A stretch of DNA of 64,000 nucleotides from Cycas panzhihuaensis (taxonomy: Eukaryota; Cycadophyta): assembly GCA_023213395.1 (NCBI GenBank), contig CM041465.1:372001-436000 (forward strand), given 5' to 3'. The position numbers and the translations under genes were made by a program. Under the pieces are notes generated by a model, which ran no database searches, was not told where the DNA came from, and worked only from the letters and a program-made list of their open reading frames with translations. Of the stretch, positions 1 to 11,427 are shown piece by piece; the stretch's first letter is position 1, and each line of letters starts with the position of its first letter.

Positions 1-899
1 TATGGTACATGTCTTTTGGTTAAAGGCTACAAATGGCCTATCTAGTGCCCAGTTAGGGAAAATGAGTTGAGACCAAAAGGATCGCTTCTCTTACAAATAG
101 CCATGTAGTGGGTGCAACGAGCCTAACGAAGCCGGGCTCTACCTCGGTACACGAGACCGACTCAAGAAACGGGTGAGTTAGAAAATGGAGACCCATAACC
201 AAAAACTTATACATGTGTGCCATGGGTGAAGGCACGTAACACTGGCCTGAGTTAAGATTGTTGTTGATAGGGGGACGTGAGCTTTCGCTTGACACGAAAA
301 AGGGCCTGATTGGTGCACACCCGGGGAAAACACATAGCTGGAGGAACTATTCCTCGCTTGTGATCTGACCTACTAAACCCACCTCCACAAGTAAAATAGT
401 AGGCTCGCTTCAGAGCAAACCGTCACCCAGGGAAAATAGTCTCAGAGGCCGGGTCCAGGAACGAGCTGCTTAGAAGAATGAGAACGGCAACCGAATGCAT
501 CCCTATGGATGTGCATGGGGAAGACGCCCAACCCAACAACCTGGGCTGTGAGGGTTGCCGATACGGGACGTGTCTTTTCACTAGATGGGGTCTAGAAGCA
601 GGTGTCTCATGAAACAGGGATGGCAACCGAAGGCATCTCATGAAACAGGGACGACAACCGAAGGCGTCTCTACATGTGCCTAGGGAAGAGGCTTGCACCG
701 CTGGCCTGGGTTGGGAGGTTTCTCAATGTGGGACGTATCTTTTGTCCAGACCGATGCCAGAAACAAGATGCTCAAGAAATGACCACTCACAACTGAAGGT
801 GTCCACACATGTGGCCAGGGAGGTGGCTGATCCCAAAATAGAGCTTAATTGCTGAAGAAGTCAATTATCAATCTTTCTCCTTGAGATCTTGGGAGATAG
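1..899. other. rDNA IGS constant block, unit 1, left part
   Basis: This is non-coding spacer downstream of the 26S gene, since rRNA transcription runs right to left. The same block recurs from 22539 and from 60009, which defines the unit boundary used here. Its first 60 bases are a diverged copy of part of the 397-bp IGS repeat (a gtcttttgg core followed by an aaagg box and tgcccagttaggga). At 600-680 there is a short imperfect duplication of about 30 bases built on gcatctcatgaaac. Two more copies of the shared IGS core lie at about 530-585 and 690-745. No supported gene is seen. Confidence 0.75.
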
Positions 900-1733
900 T
901 GTAGAAATCCCAATAACATCAAAACAAGAATGAACCCATAAAAGGAAATTCTACACCGAATCATTTATAATTGCCATTACTCCAAAAGTAAGTATGAAGA
1001 GTAATACTTTTATTAAACTATAAAAATCTCTATTTAATGGTGGAGAAAACAACTAGTGAAAGAATGGTCAAATTACAAGGAATAGATGATGCAATTATAC
1101 CATAAGCGGGACTCCAACCCTCCAACCCTCCAAAATGCTTCTCCAAGGATGATTCCCAAGTCAAGTGCCTTTCAACTTCAAGAACCAAGTCTCCAAACAC
1201 ATAAATGAGCTCAAGAGGGCTCAACTACTAGAGAGAAACCCAAATTGCATGTTTAACAAGTGGCAATCATACAAGTATAACCACTAACAACTAGAATACA
1301 CGTTGTCCAAGTGGCCTTCATGTAATTCTTAAAAATTGTAGCTTGTACCTAGCCTTAACAAACTCCAATTCATCTCAAATTTGGTGCACATATAGGAACA
1401 TATGTCCCCTTCCTCTCCTCAAACTTTTAGCTTATTTTGATGCCATTTGACTGCATTTTCATTGATTTAATGATAATATGTATTTGTTATTTTTCTGTTA
1501 GCTTTGGGATCAATTTTCTGCAAATACAAGGTTTGAAATCTAATAAAATGATATTTTTTGAACCCCACCTTTTGTGCACATGTAGTGGGATGTGTCTTAT
1601 TCCTTTCCAAAAAATTTCATATAAGTCTGATACCATTTGGCCCTATCTCTTTCAGTTATTCCAATGCCTAGCATTTTCTGCGTGTTGTAGACATATGATA
1701 GATCCTCCTAGCATTTTCTGCCTCCTGTAAACA
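900..1733. other. AT-rich LTR-like block in IGS
   Basis: This is an AT-rich segment in otherwise balanced spacer. It begins TGTAGAAATCC and ends CCTGTAAACA, and on the minus strand it contains TTTTTATAG followed by TTTAATAAAAG, resembling LTR promoter and polyadenylation signals. It recurs at 23430-24255 and 60907-61732. I see no target-site duplication (gatag on the left, taatg on the right) and no coding sequence. A decayed solo LTR is possible, but AT-rich spacer without a transposon origin is equally allowed. Confidence 0.3.
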
Positions 1734-1879
1734 TAATGGTAAATCCTCCTAGATCAGTGGCTCACCCCACTGACTTGGGTTAGGAGGGTTCCCAGTACGG
1801 GACCAGTCCTTTCTCTAGACTGACTCCCAACATATATTGCAGTGCATGGGGCTTAGTAATTGTATAGGCGTATAATCTT
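1734..1879. other. IGS linker carrying the shared repeat core
   Basis: This short spacer between the AT-rich block and the copia fossil holds a variant of the core found in the 397-bp repeats: acttgggttaggagggttcc, then agtacgggacc and gtcctttc. It is homologous to about 24256-24403 and 61733-61880. Confidence 0.5.
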
Positions 1880-2110
1880 TGTGACAATTGGAGTACCATG
1901 AAGATTGCAAAGAATCCTGTGTACCAAGCTTACACCGAACATGTTGAGGTGCACCATCACTTCATTCAATCCTTAACTCAAAAAGGCATCATAAAGATCA
2001 TGTGTAGGCGCTGATGGAAGAACAACTGGCTGACATCTCTCACCAAACCACTAGCAAGATAAAGATTTTAGGCTTTCCAGGACAGTTTAGGTATCTGAAG
2101 AAATGAAGTT
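1880..2110 (+). pseudogene. Fossil Ty1/copia RNase H C-terminus, unit 1
   Basis: The frame starting at 1880 reads CDNWSTMKIAKNPVY and continues to an EHVEVHHHFI motif followed by QKGIIKI. This is the C-terminal RNase H signature of copia polyproteins (canonical CDNxSA..LAKNPVFH..TKHIEV..HFIRE). After a stop at about 2012, other frames keep a TKPLA motif. Only the tail of pol survives, and the sequence from about 2110 is probably the matching 3' untranslated region or LTR. Related copies sit at 24404-24640 and 61881-62110, so the insertion predates duplication or homogenisation of these units. It is a different element from the full-length copia at 24907. Confidence 0.7.
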
Positions 2111-2374
2111 AACATCAAGGGGAAGCATCGATATTATTGTTTGTTCATGGCTCGCAATGTGGTTATGGGTCTCCCCTTCTTGTAACATGGTTATAACCAT
2201 GGCTCATGAGTTCTGTAAAAATATTACATCTTAGGATTTTATTTAGTCGACATGTGAGCGATGGCCCTCGGGGATTCTTTTAAGAGCTTGTATCTATCCG
2301 CATCTGATTGCCTGATTGAAGTTCATAAGAGATGGCATTGCTTCGAGCTTGTGTCAACTATTTAAACGTAGTTT
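2111..2374. other. Probable remnant of copia 3' UTR/LTR
   Basis: This directly follows the fossil pol tail. It begins near a purine-rich stretch (aacatcaaggggaagc, about 2111-2125) resembling a polypurine tract, then continues as AT-rich non-coding sequence including gtaacatggttataacc. The position suggests a decayed 3' LTR, but its end cannot be defined. The copia element of unit 2 inserted at the homologue of about 2370. Confidence 0.35.
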
Positions 2375-3045
2375 TCATGCATAAACTTGGTGGCTAATCC
2401 CATAAAAGTTGGATCTCCATTCTGTGTTGTGTGTTAGTTTTTGATAGCCTTCAAGAATGACTGCTAAGGGAAATGAGTAGTTGAGGGAACAGGTCCGCTG
2501 GCGCAGAGGGCCAGCTAATAGAAATGAGACGCTGAGGGAACCACAATCGGGAGAAATGGACAGATGAGGGAAATAAGCAGCTGTGGGGGTGTCTTTATTA
2601 AGGGACATGCCTTTTGTCAGAACAGGACAGAGGCAGCTTACAGAAACTAGGAGTTGAAGGAAAATGGGATGCAACCAATGAAGAAGAGCCACGCCTATCC
2701 CAGACAAAAGACTGCCCCGACCGCTCAATTCAGTGGAGGTGCTAGTATGGAAGATTTCACCTATCTAAGCATGACAAGTGTAGCTAGCATGCATAAGTCG
2801 TCTATATAGAACATTTCACCTATCTGAGCATGACAAGTGTAGCCAAAAGGCACGAGTGGTACCACGAAAAATCCAGCTTGCGCGCTTACGTTTATGCAGT
2901 TCTTACTACGGAGGCTGCTAGATTTTCTCTAAACGTGACAAATGCATGCGACGTATGCAACAGCCATGAATGCCTATGCATTTCCCTCGAGTATTCACCC
3001 AGCCTCTTCTCGGGCGAGGGGTGTTCATTGGTACAGGACAAGTAG
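2375..3045. repeat. IGS block with gagggaa subrepeats and ~60-bp duplication
   Basis: From 2460 to 2590 a short motif of the form gagggaa plus a variable tail recurs several times. From about 2745 to 2850 a roughly 60-bp segment (atttcacctatctgagcatgaca) is present twice. The homologous block in unit 2 (32820-32970) has three copies, and unit 3 (62755-62840) has two. No gene is supported. Confidence 0.55.
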
Positions 3046-4150
3046 AAACCCCACTTCATTTATGTACTTGGACGATAAAAAGGGTGTTTCCGGACCCATG
3101 TGAGAGAGCTTCGGAAGATTTGCAGAAACCCCACTTCATTTATGTACTTGGATAATAAAAAGATCCACAGTAGAGAGTTGTAGAAAACCGCACTTCATTC
3201 TAGAAGATTTGTGTAAACCCAATCAGCAATTTTGGACTTTGATAAGGAAAAGCTCTACGGTAGAGAGTTAAAGAAATCTACACTTCTTTCTGGAAGATTT
3301 GCATAAAGGCCACATCCTTTATGGACTTGGATGATAGAAAGATCTACACTTCATTCCCAGAAACCCCACCTCATTTGTCGACTTGGACGATGGAAAGCTC
3401 TGCACTTCATTCCTGGAAACCCCACCTCATTTGTGGACTTAGATGATGGAAACCTCTACACTTCATTCCCGGAAACCCCACCTTGTTTGTGGACTTGGAC
3501 GATGGAAAGCGCTGCACTTTATTCCTGGAAACCCCACTTCGTTTATGGACTTGGATGATGAAGAGCTCTACGTTAAAGAAGTTAAAGAAATTTGCACTTC
3601 TTTCTAGAAGATTTGTGGAAACCCCTCTTCGTTTATGGCCTTGGACAAGGGAAAGCTCTGCACTTCATTCCTGGAAACCCCACTTTATCTATGGACTTGG
3701 ACGGTGGAAAGCTTTGTGCTTCATTCATAGAAATCACACTTCATTTTTTTATGGACTTGGACGATGGAACGCTCCGGCCTTCGTTCGCGGAAACCCCACT
3801 TCGTTCTGGACTTGGTGGAAAGCTCTGCACTTCATTCGCAGAAACCCCACTTCATTATGGACTTAGACGATATTGAGTTGGAGAACGCCCGACCTACGGA
3901 CTTGGTGGAAAGCTCTGCACTTCATTCACAAAAACCCCACTTCACTGTGGACTTAGACGATATTGAGTTGCGGAAAGCCCAACCTGCGGACTTGGTGGAA
4001 AGCTCTGCACTTCATTCACAGAAACCCTACTTCATTGTGGACTTAGACGATATTGAATTGCAGAAACCCCACTCCATTCTGGGCATGGGAAAGAAGTTGC
4101 AGAAGATTTATGGAGACACCACTTCTTCTTGGACTCGAGAGTAGAGAGTT
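3046..4150. repeat. 56-bp and 91-bp tandem repeats adjoining the 26S 3' end, unit 1
   Basis: Repeats are built on gaaaccccacttcat, a gtggacttggacgatgg box and aaagctctgcacttcattc. In the left half the unit is 56 bp (starts at 3361, 3417, 3473 and 3529). Near 26S it becomes 91 bp (cttggtggaaagctctgcac at 3900 and 3991) with an added gatattgagttg segment. The array ends within about 10-20 bases of the predicted 26S 3' end, so it is the first sequence transcribed beyond 26S. The position recalls terminator repeat arrays in other eukaryotic rDNA; that function is inference. Neither 56 nor 91 is a multiple of three, which argues against coding. Confidence 0.85.
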
Positions 4151-4157
4151 GAGAGGT

Positions 4158-5257
4158 GGGGCCTGAATCGAGGTGACAAGGGGCTGAATCTTAGTGGATC
4201 GTGGTAGCAAGGCCACTCTGCCACTGACAATACCCCATTGCGTATTTAAGTCATCTACAAAGGATTCTTCTCGATGATCATTTGTAATTAAATTTTGAAG
4301 CTGCTCCTACCGACACATTTTGTCGGCCAGAGATCGCCAATGGCACGGGCCCTTGGGAACACCGTGGTGCCTCTACTACAGGTCGCAGAACAATAGAAGA
4401 GGGATGGGGGCTGCCTCTAGCGTGGATTCTAACTTAGAGGTGTTCAGTCATAATCCGACATACGGTAGCTTTGCACCACTAGCTTTTCAACCAAGCACGA
4501 TGACCAATTGTGTGAATCAACGATTCCTCTTGTACTAAGTTGAATTACTATTGTGACATGACTCATCAGTAGGGTAAAACTAACCTATCTCACGATGGTC
4601 TAAACCCAGCTCATGTTCCCTATTGGTAGGTGAACAATCCAACACTTGGTAAATTCTGCTTCACAATGATAGGAAAAGCCGACATCGAAGGATCAAAAAG
4701 CAACGTCGCTATGAATGCTTGGCTGCCACAAGCCAGTTATCCCTATGGTAACTTTTCTGACACCTCTAGCCTCAAATTCTAAAAATCTAAAGGATCGATA
4801 GGCCATGCTTTCACGATTTGTATTCATACTGAAAATCAAAATCAAATGAGTTTTTACCTTTTTGTTCCACACGAGATTTCTGTTCTTGTTGAGCTCATCT
4901 TAGGACACCTGCATTATCTTTTAATAGATGTGCTGCCCTAGCCAAACTCCCCACCTAACAATGTCTTCTACCCAGATCGACATGACCACACACGCCTTAA
5001 GGCCAAAAATAGGGGTAATGCCCCACCTTTGCCTCATGGAATAAGTAAAATAATGTTAAAAATAGTGGTATTTCACTTGCACCCAAAACGACTCCCACTT
5101 ATTCTACACCTCTCAAGTCATTTCACAAAGTCAGACTAGAGTCAAGCTTAATAGGGTCTTCTTTCCCCACTGATTCTACCAAGCCCGTTCCCTTGGATGT
5201 GGTTTTGCTAAATAGTAGATAGGGATAGTGGGAATCTCGTTAATCCATTCATGCGCA

Positions 5258-5313
<56 letters not shown>

Positions 5314-7168
5314 TCGTTTACCCGCGCTTGGTTTAATTTCTTCACTTTGACATTTAGAGAACTGGGTAGAAATCACATTACGTCAGCATTTGCTGGGACC
5401 ATTGCAATGCTTTGTTTTAATTAAGCGATCGATTCCCTCATTCATACCCGAGTCGACTGCTCACGCCTAGGAAAGCCCATGAAGGGATGTTCTGCGCCCA
5501 TCACCCGATCGACATGCACCGGCCCGCCCTCACCGTGATAGTAGCTTAGGCAGACCACCGACAACCCACGAGCTTGAGGCATAGACCCTAGGCCCATCCC
5601 TCAAAGCCAATCCTTTTCCCGAGGTTACAAATCTATTTTGCCGACGTCCCTTACCTACATTATTCTATTGACCAGAGGCTGCTCACCTTGGAGACCTGAT
5701 GCAGTTATGAGTACGACCGGACGTAAACGGTACTTGGTCCTTCAGATTTTCAAGGGCCGCTGGAGGTGCACCAGACACTGCAGGACGTGCAATACTCTTC
5801 CAACCACCAGACCCTATCTCCAGATGAACCAATTTTAGTGTGAGCAGGCTGTTAAAAAGAAAAGATAACTCTTCCCAGGGCCCCCGCCGACTTCTCCGAA
5901 TTTCCTAATGTCATTGTCCGGCTCCACGTCCTGGTTCAAGAATATTAACCTAATTCCCTTTCGATGTACATGCAAAGTATGCCCTTCACACAAGGCTTCC
6001 CCATCTCTCAGGATCGACTAACCCATGTCCAAGTGCTGTTCACATGGAACCTTTCCCCACTTTAGTCTTCAAAGTTCTGATTGGAATATTTGCTACTACC
6101 ACCAAGATCTGCACCGGGGGCTGGTCCGCCTAGACTCACGCCCAAGGTTTCTCAATGACCCCTGCGTCCTCCTACTCACCAAGCCCAAGAACTTGCCCTG
6201 ACAATTCAGTATAGGTCTTGCGCTTCAGCGCCATCCATTTTCGGGGCTAGTTGATTTGGCAGGTGAGTTGTTACACACTCCTTAGCAGATTTTGACTTCC
6301 ATGACCACCGTCCTGCTATCTTAAATCAACCAACACCCTTTGTGGGATCTGGGTTAGCATGCATTCTAGGACCATAACTTGACTTTCAGTTCATCCTGCA
6401 TTGCCAGTTCTTCTTACCAAAAATGGCCCACTTAGAGCTCCTAATTCCACGGCGTGGCTCAGCAGCCCAGCCGCATCGTCTTACCTATTTAAAGTTTGAG
6501 AATAGGTCAAGGGCATTACGCCCCTGATGCCTCTAATCATTTGCTTTACCTGATAAAACTTGCACCTGAGCTCCAGCTATCCTAACGGAAGCTTTGGGGG
6601 AAACCAGCTACTAGACAGTTCGATTAGTCTTTTGCCCCTACACCCAAGTCAGACGAACGATTTGCACGTCAGTATCGCTACGGGCCTCCACCAGAGTTTC
6701 CTCTTGCTTCACCCTGCTCAGGCATAGTTCACAATCTTTCGGGTCCCAATAGGTATGCTCGCACTCGAACCCTTCACAGAAGATTGGGGTCGGTCGGTGG
6801 TGCATGCCCCCGAGGGGCATCTCACCAGTCAGCTTCCTTGCGCCTAATGGGTTTCTGAACCCACAGACTTGCACACATGTCAGACTCTTTGGTCCGTGTT
6901 TCAAGATGGGCTAGATGGAAAGCTCGCAGACCAATGCCATGAGCACGTAGGTGCCTAAGGGCCGCTGTAAAGGCACGCGCTTCTCTCAGTGACCATCACA
7001 ACGACGAAACTCCGTGTAGTCTCCCGCATGCATTTTTGTCACCACAACAGCCAGCGATGGTCCACACCCCAAGCTGAGCGGCAGACCGGGGATCACCATT
7101 CTACATCTGACCAGAGCACATCACCAACCTCCATCCACTTCCGTCCTGGTCATTTCAAGCACTCTTTA

Positions 7169-7201
<33 letters not shown>

Positions 7202-7559
7202 TGCAGTACTTATTCGCTATAAGTCCCTCACCCATATTTAACCTTAGATATAATTTACCACCCGATTAGGGATGCATTCCCAAACAACTCGACTCGCAGA
7301 CAATGCCTCGTGATGCAATAGGGTCTGAACCTGACGGGGCTCTCACCCTCTTGGGCGCCCCCTTCCAGGGGACTTGGGCTTAGTCCATTGCTAAAGACGC
7401 TTCTACAGGCTACAATTTAGATGGCACCGTCGCTCGATTTTCATGCTGGACTCTTCCAGGTTCGCTCACTGTTACTAGAGGAATCCTTGTAAGTTTCTTT
7501 TCCTCTGCTTAGTGATATGCTTAAACTCAGCGGGTGCTCTCGCATGACTTGGGGTCACG
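4158..7559 (-). rRNA. 26S rRNA: 26S (large subunit) rRNA gene, degenerate, unit 1
   Basis: This is the large-subunit rRNA gene on the minus strand, about 3.4 kb, the usual plant length. Its 5' end is marked by the conserved gcttaaactcagcggg stretch (about 7519-7534) and its 3' end by gtggatcgtggtagcaagg (4194-4212). The order 18S-ITS1-5.8S-ITS2-26S and the 5.8S spacing confirm identity. It looks like a pseudogene: the sarcin-ricin loop, normally AGTACGAGAGG, reads AGTACAAGAGG at about 4528-4540, and many other normally invariant positions carry C-to-T or G-to-A changes. Short ORFs within it are rRNA shadows. End positions are good to about 10 bases. Confidence 0.95.
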
Positions 7560-7799
7560 TGACATGGATGTGAGGAACTTTGGCTGAAGCCTAGTCCTCC
7601 TGAGTGATCAAGTCGAGGGGGCTTTCCCCGCGTGCCGTGCACTTATGGTGCACGTATCGATTGGCCAAGACGACTGAACCACCGATCGCCAATGCCCAAC
7701 AATGGGAGCGCAATCCGGTTAAGCTAATAGTATCACAAGGGACACAGACAGCCAGCTCCCCTCCATCACCTGCACGCAGGCAATGGGGCGATTCGATTA
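7560..7799 (-). other. ITS2
   Basis: This is the internal transcribed spacer between 5.8S and 26S, about 240 bp, defined by the flanking rRNA ends. Length is normal for seed plants. It would be removed during pre-rRNA processing. Confidence 0.85.
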
Positions 7800-7962
7800 T
7801 GTGCAACACCCATGCAGGCGTGCCCTCATTCGAAGCCTCAGGCGTAACTTACATTCAAAGACTAGATGACTCACGGGATTTTGCAATTCACACTAAGTAT
7901 CGCATTTCGCTACGTTCTTCATCGTGGTGAGGGCTGAGATATCTGTTGCAAAGAATTGTGTA
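7800..7962 (-). rRNA. 5.8S rRNA: 5.8S rRNA gene, degenerate, unit 1
   Basis: About 163 bp on the minus strand between ITS1 and ITS2. The conserved core is clear (plus strand: agtatcgcatttcgctacg at 7896-7914 and caggcgtgccctc near the 3' end). Several normally fixed sites are altered: the 5' segment that should pair as gccgagatatccgttgcc reads gctgagatatctgttgca, and the cgatgcgagag stretch reads cgtggtgaggg. Most changes are transitions, as in the neighbouring 18S and 26S, so this copy is probably not functional. Confidence 0.93.
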
Positions 7963-8635
7963 TTTCCACAAATACGTGGCATGGGCCCCTGCAGAACACT
8001 GGATCGAGGGTTCGTGTAGCAACTTGAGTCCTTGGTGCACTTGGAACCCTGTGCTTTTGGTTTGTTGGCCCACCCTACTCCAACAACGCCCGTCATGCAA
8101 CGAGATAACCCTGCCCCCTCCTCGAGAGGACGTGGCCCGTACATCAGCTCAGAGTCATGGCGGGGGGAGAGTCATACGAAATCGTTGCAGGGACAAGATA
8201 GTGCGAGAGAAGGGCCCGGTTACCCAACACGATCAAACAGTCCATGCCACACTTCCAGTTCCCCAAGACCACTCCTGTGATTGGGGGCCCCTGTAAGCGA
8301 TGAAGGGGTGTCTGACCCTCTCGATGAACCTAATGGGATAGATGCTACAGCAAACACAGCCCACCATCCTGCCTGCGGCTCCCAGGCTACGATCTATATA
8401 TCCTCGAGCACGGCAGAAGTGAGATGGATGACGAGTAGAGTCTGGCGTCCTAACATCCCCTCTTCGTGAGAGAACGATAAGGTCATTCCAGCCCCCACCT
8501 GCACCTGGACTGCACGTAGCTGAGTAGAGCCATCTAGAGAAATGACGAGGAACATGACACCTTCAAGGGGCCTAAAATCCATCATGTCCCCATCTAAAAG
8601 TTTACTCATTGTCTATGGTGTCTGGAGACCAGTGC
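7963..8635 (-). other. ITS1 (about 670 bp)
   Basis: The spacer between 18S and 5.8S is defined by flanking gene ends. At about 670 bp it is well above the 200-300 bp usual in flowering plants and closer to gymnosperm lengths, though some gymnosperms have much longer ITS1. A gcaccaaggact motif on the transcribed strand (about 8029-8040) may correspond to the conserved ITS1 caagga element. No internal repeats are obvious. Confidence 0.85.
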
Positions 8636-8696
<61 letters not shown>

Positions 8697-9293
8697 AATA
8701 AGGTTCAATGAACTTCTCGCGATGTCGTGACAAGAAGAAACCGCCGTCGCCACGATCTGAACACTTCACCAGATCATTCAATCGGTAGGAGCAACGGGCG
8801 GTGTGTACAAAGGGTAGGGACATAGTCAACGCGTGTTGATGACTTGCACTTACTAGGAATTCCTCATTGAAGATCAATAATTGCAATGATCTATCCACAT
8901 CATGATGAAATTTCCACAGATTACCCAGACCTCTTGGCCAAGGTTATAGACTCGCTGAATACATTAGTGTAGCGCATGTGTGGCCCAAAACATCTAAGGG
9001 CATCACAGACCTGTTATTGCCTTAAACTTCCATGGCCTGAATGACCATAGTCCCTCTAAGAAGCTGGCCGTAAAGGAAACCCTCTGCATAGCTAGTTAGC
9101 AGGCTAAGGTCTCGTTTGTTAACAGAATTAACCAAACAAATTGCTCCATGAACTAAGAATGGCCATGTACCACCACCCATAGAATCAAGAAAGAGTTCTC
9201 AATCTGTCAATCCTTACTATGTCTAGACCTGGTAAGTTTCCTTGTGTTGAGTCAAATTAAGCCGCAGGCTCCACTCCTGGTGGTGCTCTTCCA

Positions 9294-9335
<42 letters not shown>

Positions 9336-9336
9336 A

Positions 9337-9367
<31 letters not shown>

Positions 9368-9433
9368 TGGCGGAGTCCTTAGAGCAACATCCATCGATCC
9401 CTAGTCGGCATCGTTTATGGTTGAGACTAGGAT

Positions 9434-9465
<32 letters not shown>

Positions 9466-9466
9466 A

Positions 9467-9508
<42 letters not shown>

Positions 9509-10447
9509 GGTTCATCTTTCATAAATCCAAGAATTTCACCTCTGACAATGAAATACAAATGCCCCTGACTGTCCCTATTAAACATTACTCCAGTCCCGAA
9601 GGCCAACGTAATAGGACCAGAATCCTATCGTGTTATTCCATGCTAATGTATTCAGAGCATAGGCTTGCCTTGAGCACTCTAATTTTTTTAAAGTAACAAT
9701 GCCAGAGCCGAAACCCAGGCAACTAAGTCCAGGAACACGCTGCTAGCAAAAAGGACGAAACAATCGATGCACACTAAAAGGCAGACCAGTCAGATCGTCC
9801 CAAGATCCAACTATGAGCTTTTTAACTACAACAACTTAAATATATGCTATTGGAGCTGGAATTACCATGGTTGTTGGCACTAGACTTGCCCTCCAATGGA
9901 TCCTCATTAAGGGATTTAAATTGTACTCATTCCAATTACCAGACTTGATGAGCCCAGTATTGTTATTTATTGTCACTACCTTCCTGTGTCAGGATTGGGT
10001 AACTTGCGTGCCTGCTACCTTCCTTGGATGTGGTAGCCATTTCTCAGGCTTCCTCTTCGGAATCAAACCCTAATTCTCCGTCACCCATCACCATCATGGT
10101 AGGCCTCTATCCTACCATCAAAAGTTGATAGGGCAGAAATTTGAATGAAGCGTCGCCAGCACTAGGGCCATGCAATCCGTCAAGTTATCATGAATCCCTA
10201 ACACACCGGATGAGAGCCCACATCGGCCTTTTATCTAATAAATGTGTCCCTTCCAGAAGTTAGGATTTGGTACATGTATTAGCTCTAGAATTACTATGGT
10301 TATCCGAGTAATAGGAATACCATCAAATAAACTATAACTGATTTAATGAGCCATTCACAGTTTCACAGTCCGATATAGTTCATACTAACATATGCATGGC
10401 TTAATCTTTGAGACAAGCATATGACTACTGGTAGGATCAGCTAGGTA
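8636..10447 (-). rRNA. 18S rRNA: 18S (small subunit) rRNA gene, degenerate, unit 1
   Basis: The small-subunit rRNA gene is on the minus strand, 1812 bp, the expected plant length. The 3' end is recognised by caatgatccttccg at 8636 and the 5' end by ctactggtaggatcagctag at 10424-10443. Key sites are damaged. The 530 loop (9861-9880), normally GTGCCAGCAGCCGCGGTAA, reads GTGCCAACAACCATGGTAA. The decoding-region CGCCCGTCGC reads CGCCCGTTGC (about 8791-8800). The 5' ACCTGGTTGATCC reads ACCTAGCTGATCC. Nearly all of these are transitions at CG or CHG sites. It is full length but almost certainly a pseudogene, and it is the only 18S copy in the window. Confidence 0.96.
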
Positions 10448-11427
10448 GCATCCATGAATGCCAGGCATCCATTTGAGTGGGCCTATTCAAACGAACGACT
10501 GCAGAATAATGATAGCACAAAGGGTCAATCCGTGTCAGGCCTCCTCACAGTTGTCTCGCCTAGAACAAGCGATGCACAATAGCCAAGCGAAACCATATTA
10601 TAACCCACCAAAGAGAAAAACCATCTAAAATCCACCAACGACAAATGCAGAAAGGAAAAAAAAAAATGCAAGAAAGAGAAGAACGCATGGGACTGCATGC
10701 CTCGCACCAACACCAAAAATAGATAGAGCACGGAAAAACAAATGCGACTAGCAATGGAGAGCACAAGTAAAGGAAAATGAGACATAAATTGCAGTAGCAG
10801 GCGTAACAAACCCAAAGTGCGCTTCTTAAAATGAGTGGGGGGGGGTGAGGGGGGTGGAGACTAAATAGCAAATGCAGCTACAGGAAGGACTAGGGTTTGG
10901 ACAAAGAAATGCAGGGGTCAGACGGACATAGTAACCACTGTGAGAGGGGCCCATCTTGGGCACTCAACTCACAAGAGACATCGCGGGCCACAGACTAACA
11001 TTCAAAACATGACCAGCGAACAAGCACAATTTGGAGACTAGTCAAGGGGCAAGGGGAAGGAATATAAGAATGAAACAGGCCAGCCACAGGGGGACCACAT
11101 ATAAGTACTCACACTAAAGCCACAATGACGATCACCATGCCCCTCCCAAAGTGAGGCTCCTACGCAAAACACCCTCCATGCACACAACACACACAGGGGA
11201 GTGACCACGAGGGGAAAAACCGAATGCACCACCATGCAAACCGGAGAGATCAATCCCTACAAAATAGGTTTAAAACTAGTAGCAACGACTAAAGGCACAC
11301 CCACAAGGCCAACGGGGAGGGAACCCATACATGGGGGACTTCGACTGCACAACGCAAGACAGATCAGACATACAAGAGAAGAGGGGACCGGTGCAAGACA
11401 GATGCCAACTGTCGATTCATAGCCACT
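10448..11427 (-). other. 5' external transcribed spacer region, unit 1
   Basis: This lies immediately upstream of 18S in the transcription direction, and no gene is supported. It contains a run of ten G, then TGA, then six G on the plus strand at 10837-10855, which is C-rich in the transcript. The right boundary is set by the first 321-bp repeat. If the TATA-like element at 11634 is the gene promoter, the ETS would be about 1.2 kb, a normal plant length. Confidence 0.65.

Noticed and set aside
900-1733. Definite solo LTR in the IGS constant block
   Set aside because: TG...CA ends and promoter-like motifs exist, but there is no target duplication and the block recurs in every unit, so I kept it only as a low-confidence LTR-like block.
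3764-4144. ORFs of 90-154 codons in the 56/91-bp repeats (also 33613-33990 and 63372-63836)
   Set aside because: Repeat periods are not multiples of three, and the peptides just translate the repeat in different frames. The position next to 26S argues for spacer function.
5638-5838. Short ORFs inside 26S (also 6638-6904 and 48411-48596) resembling proteins often listed in plant databases
   Set aside because: They are translations of conserved rRNA sequence; such entries are known misannotations of rDNA.
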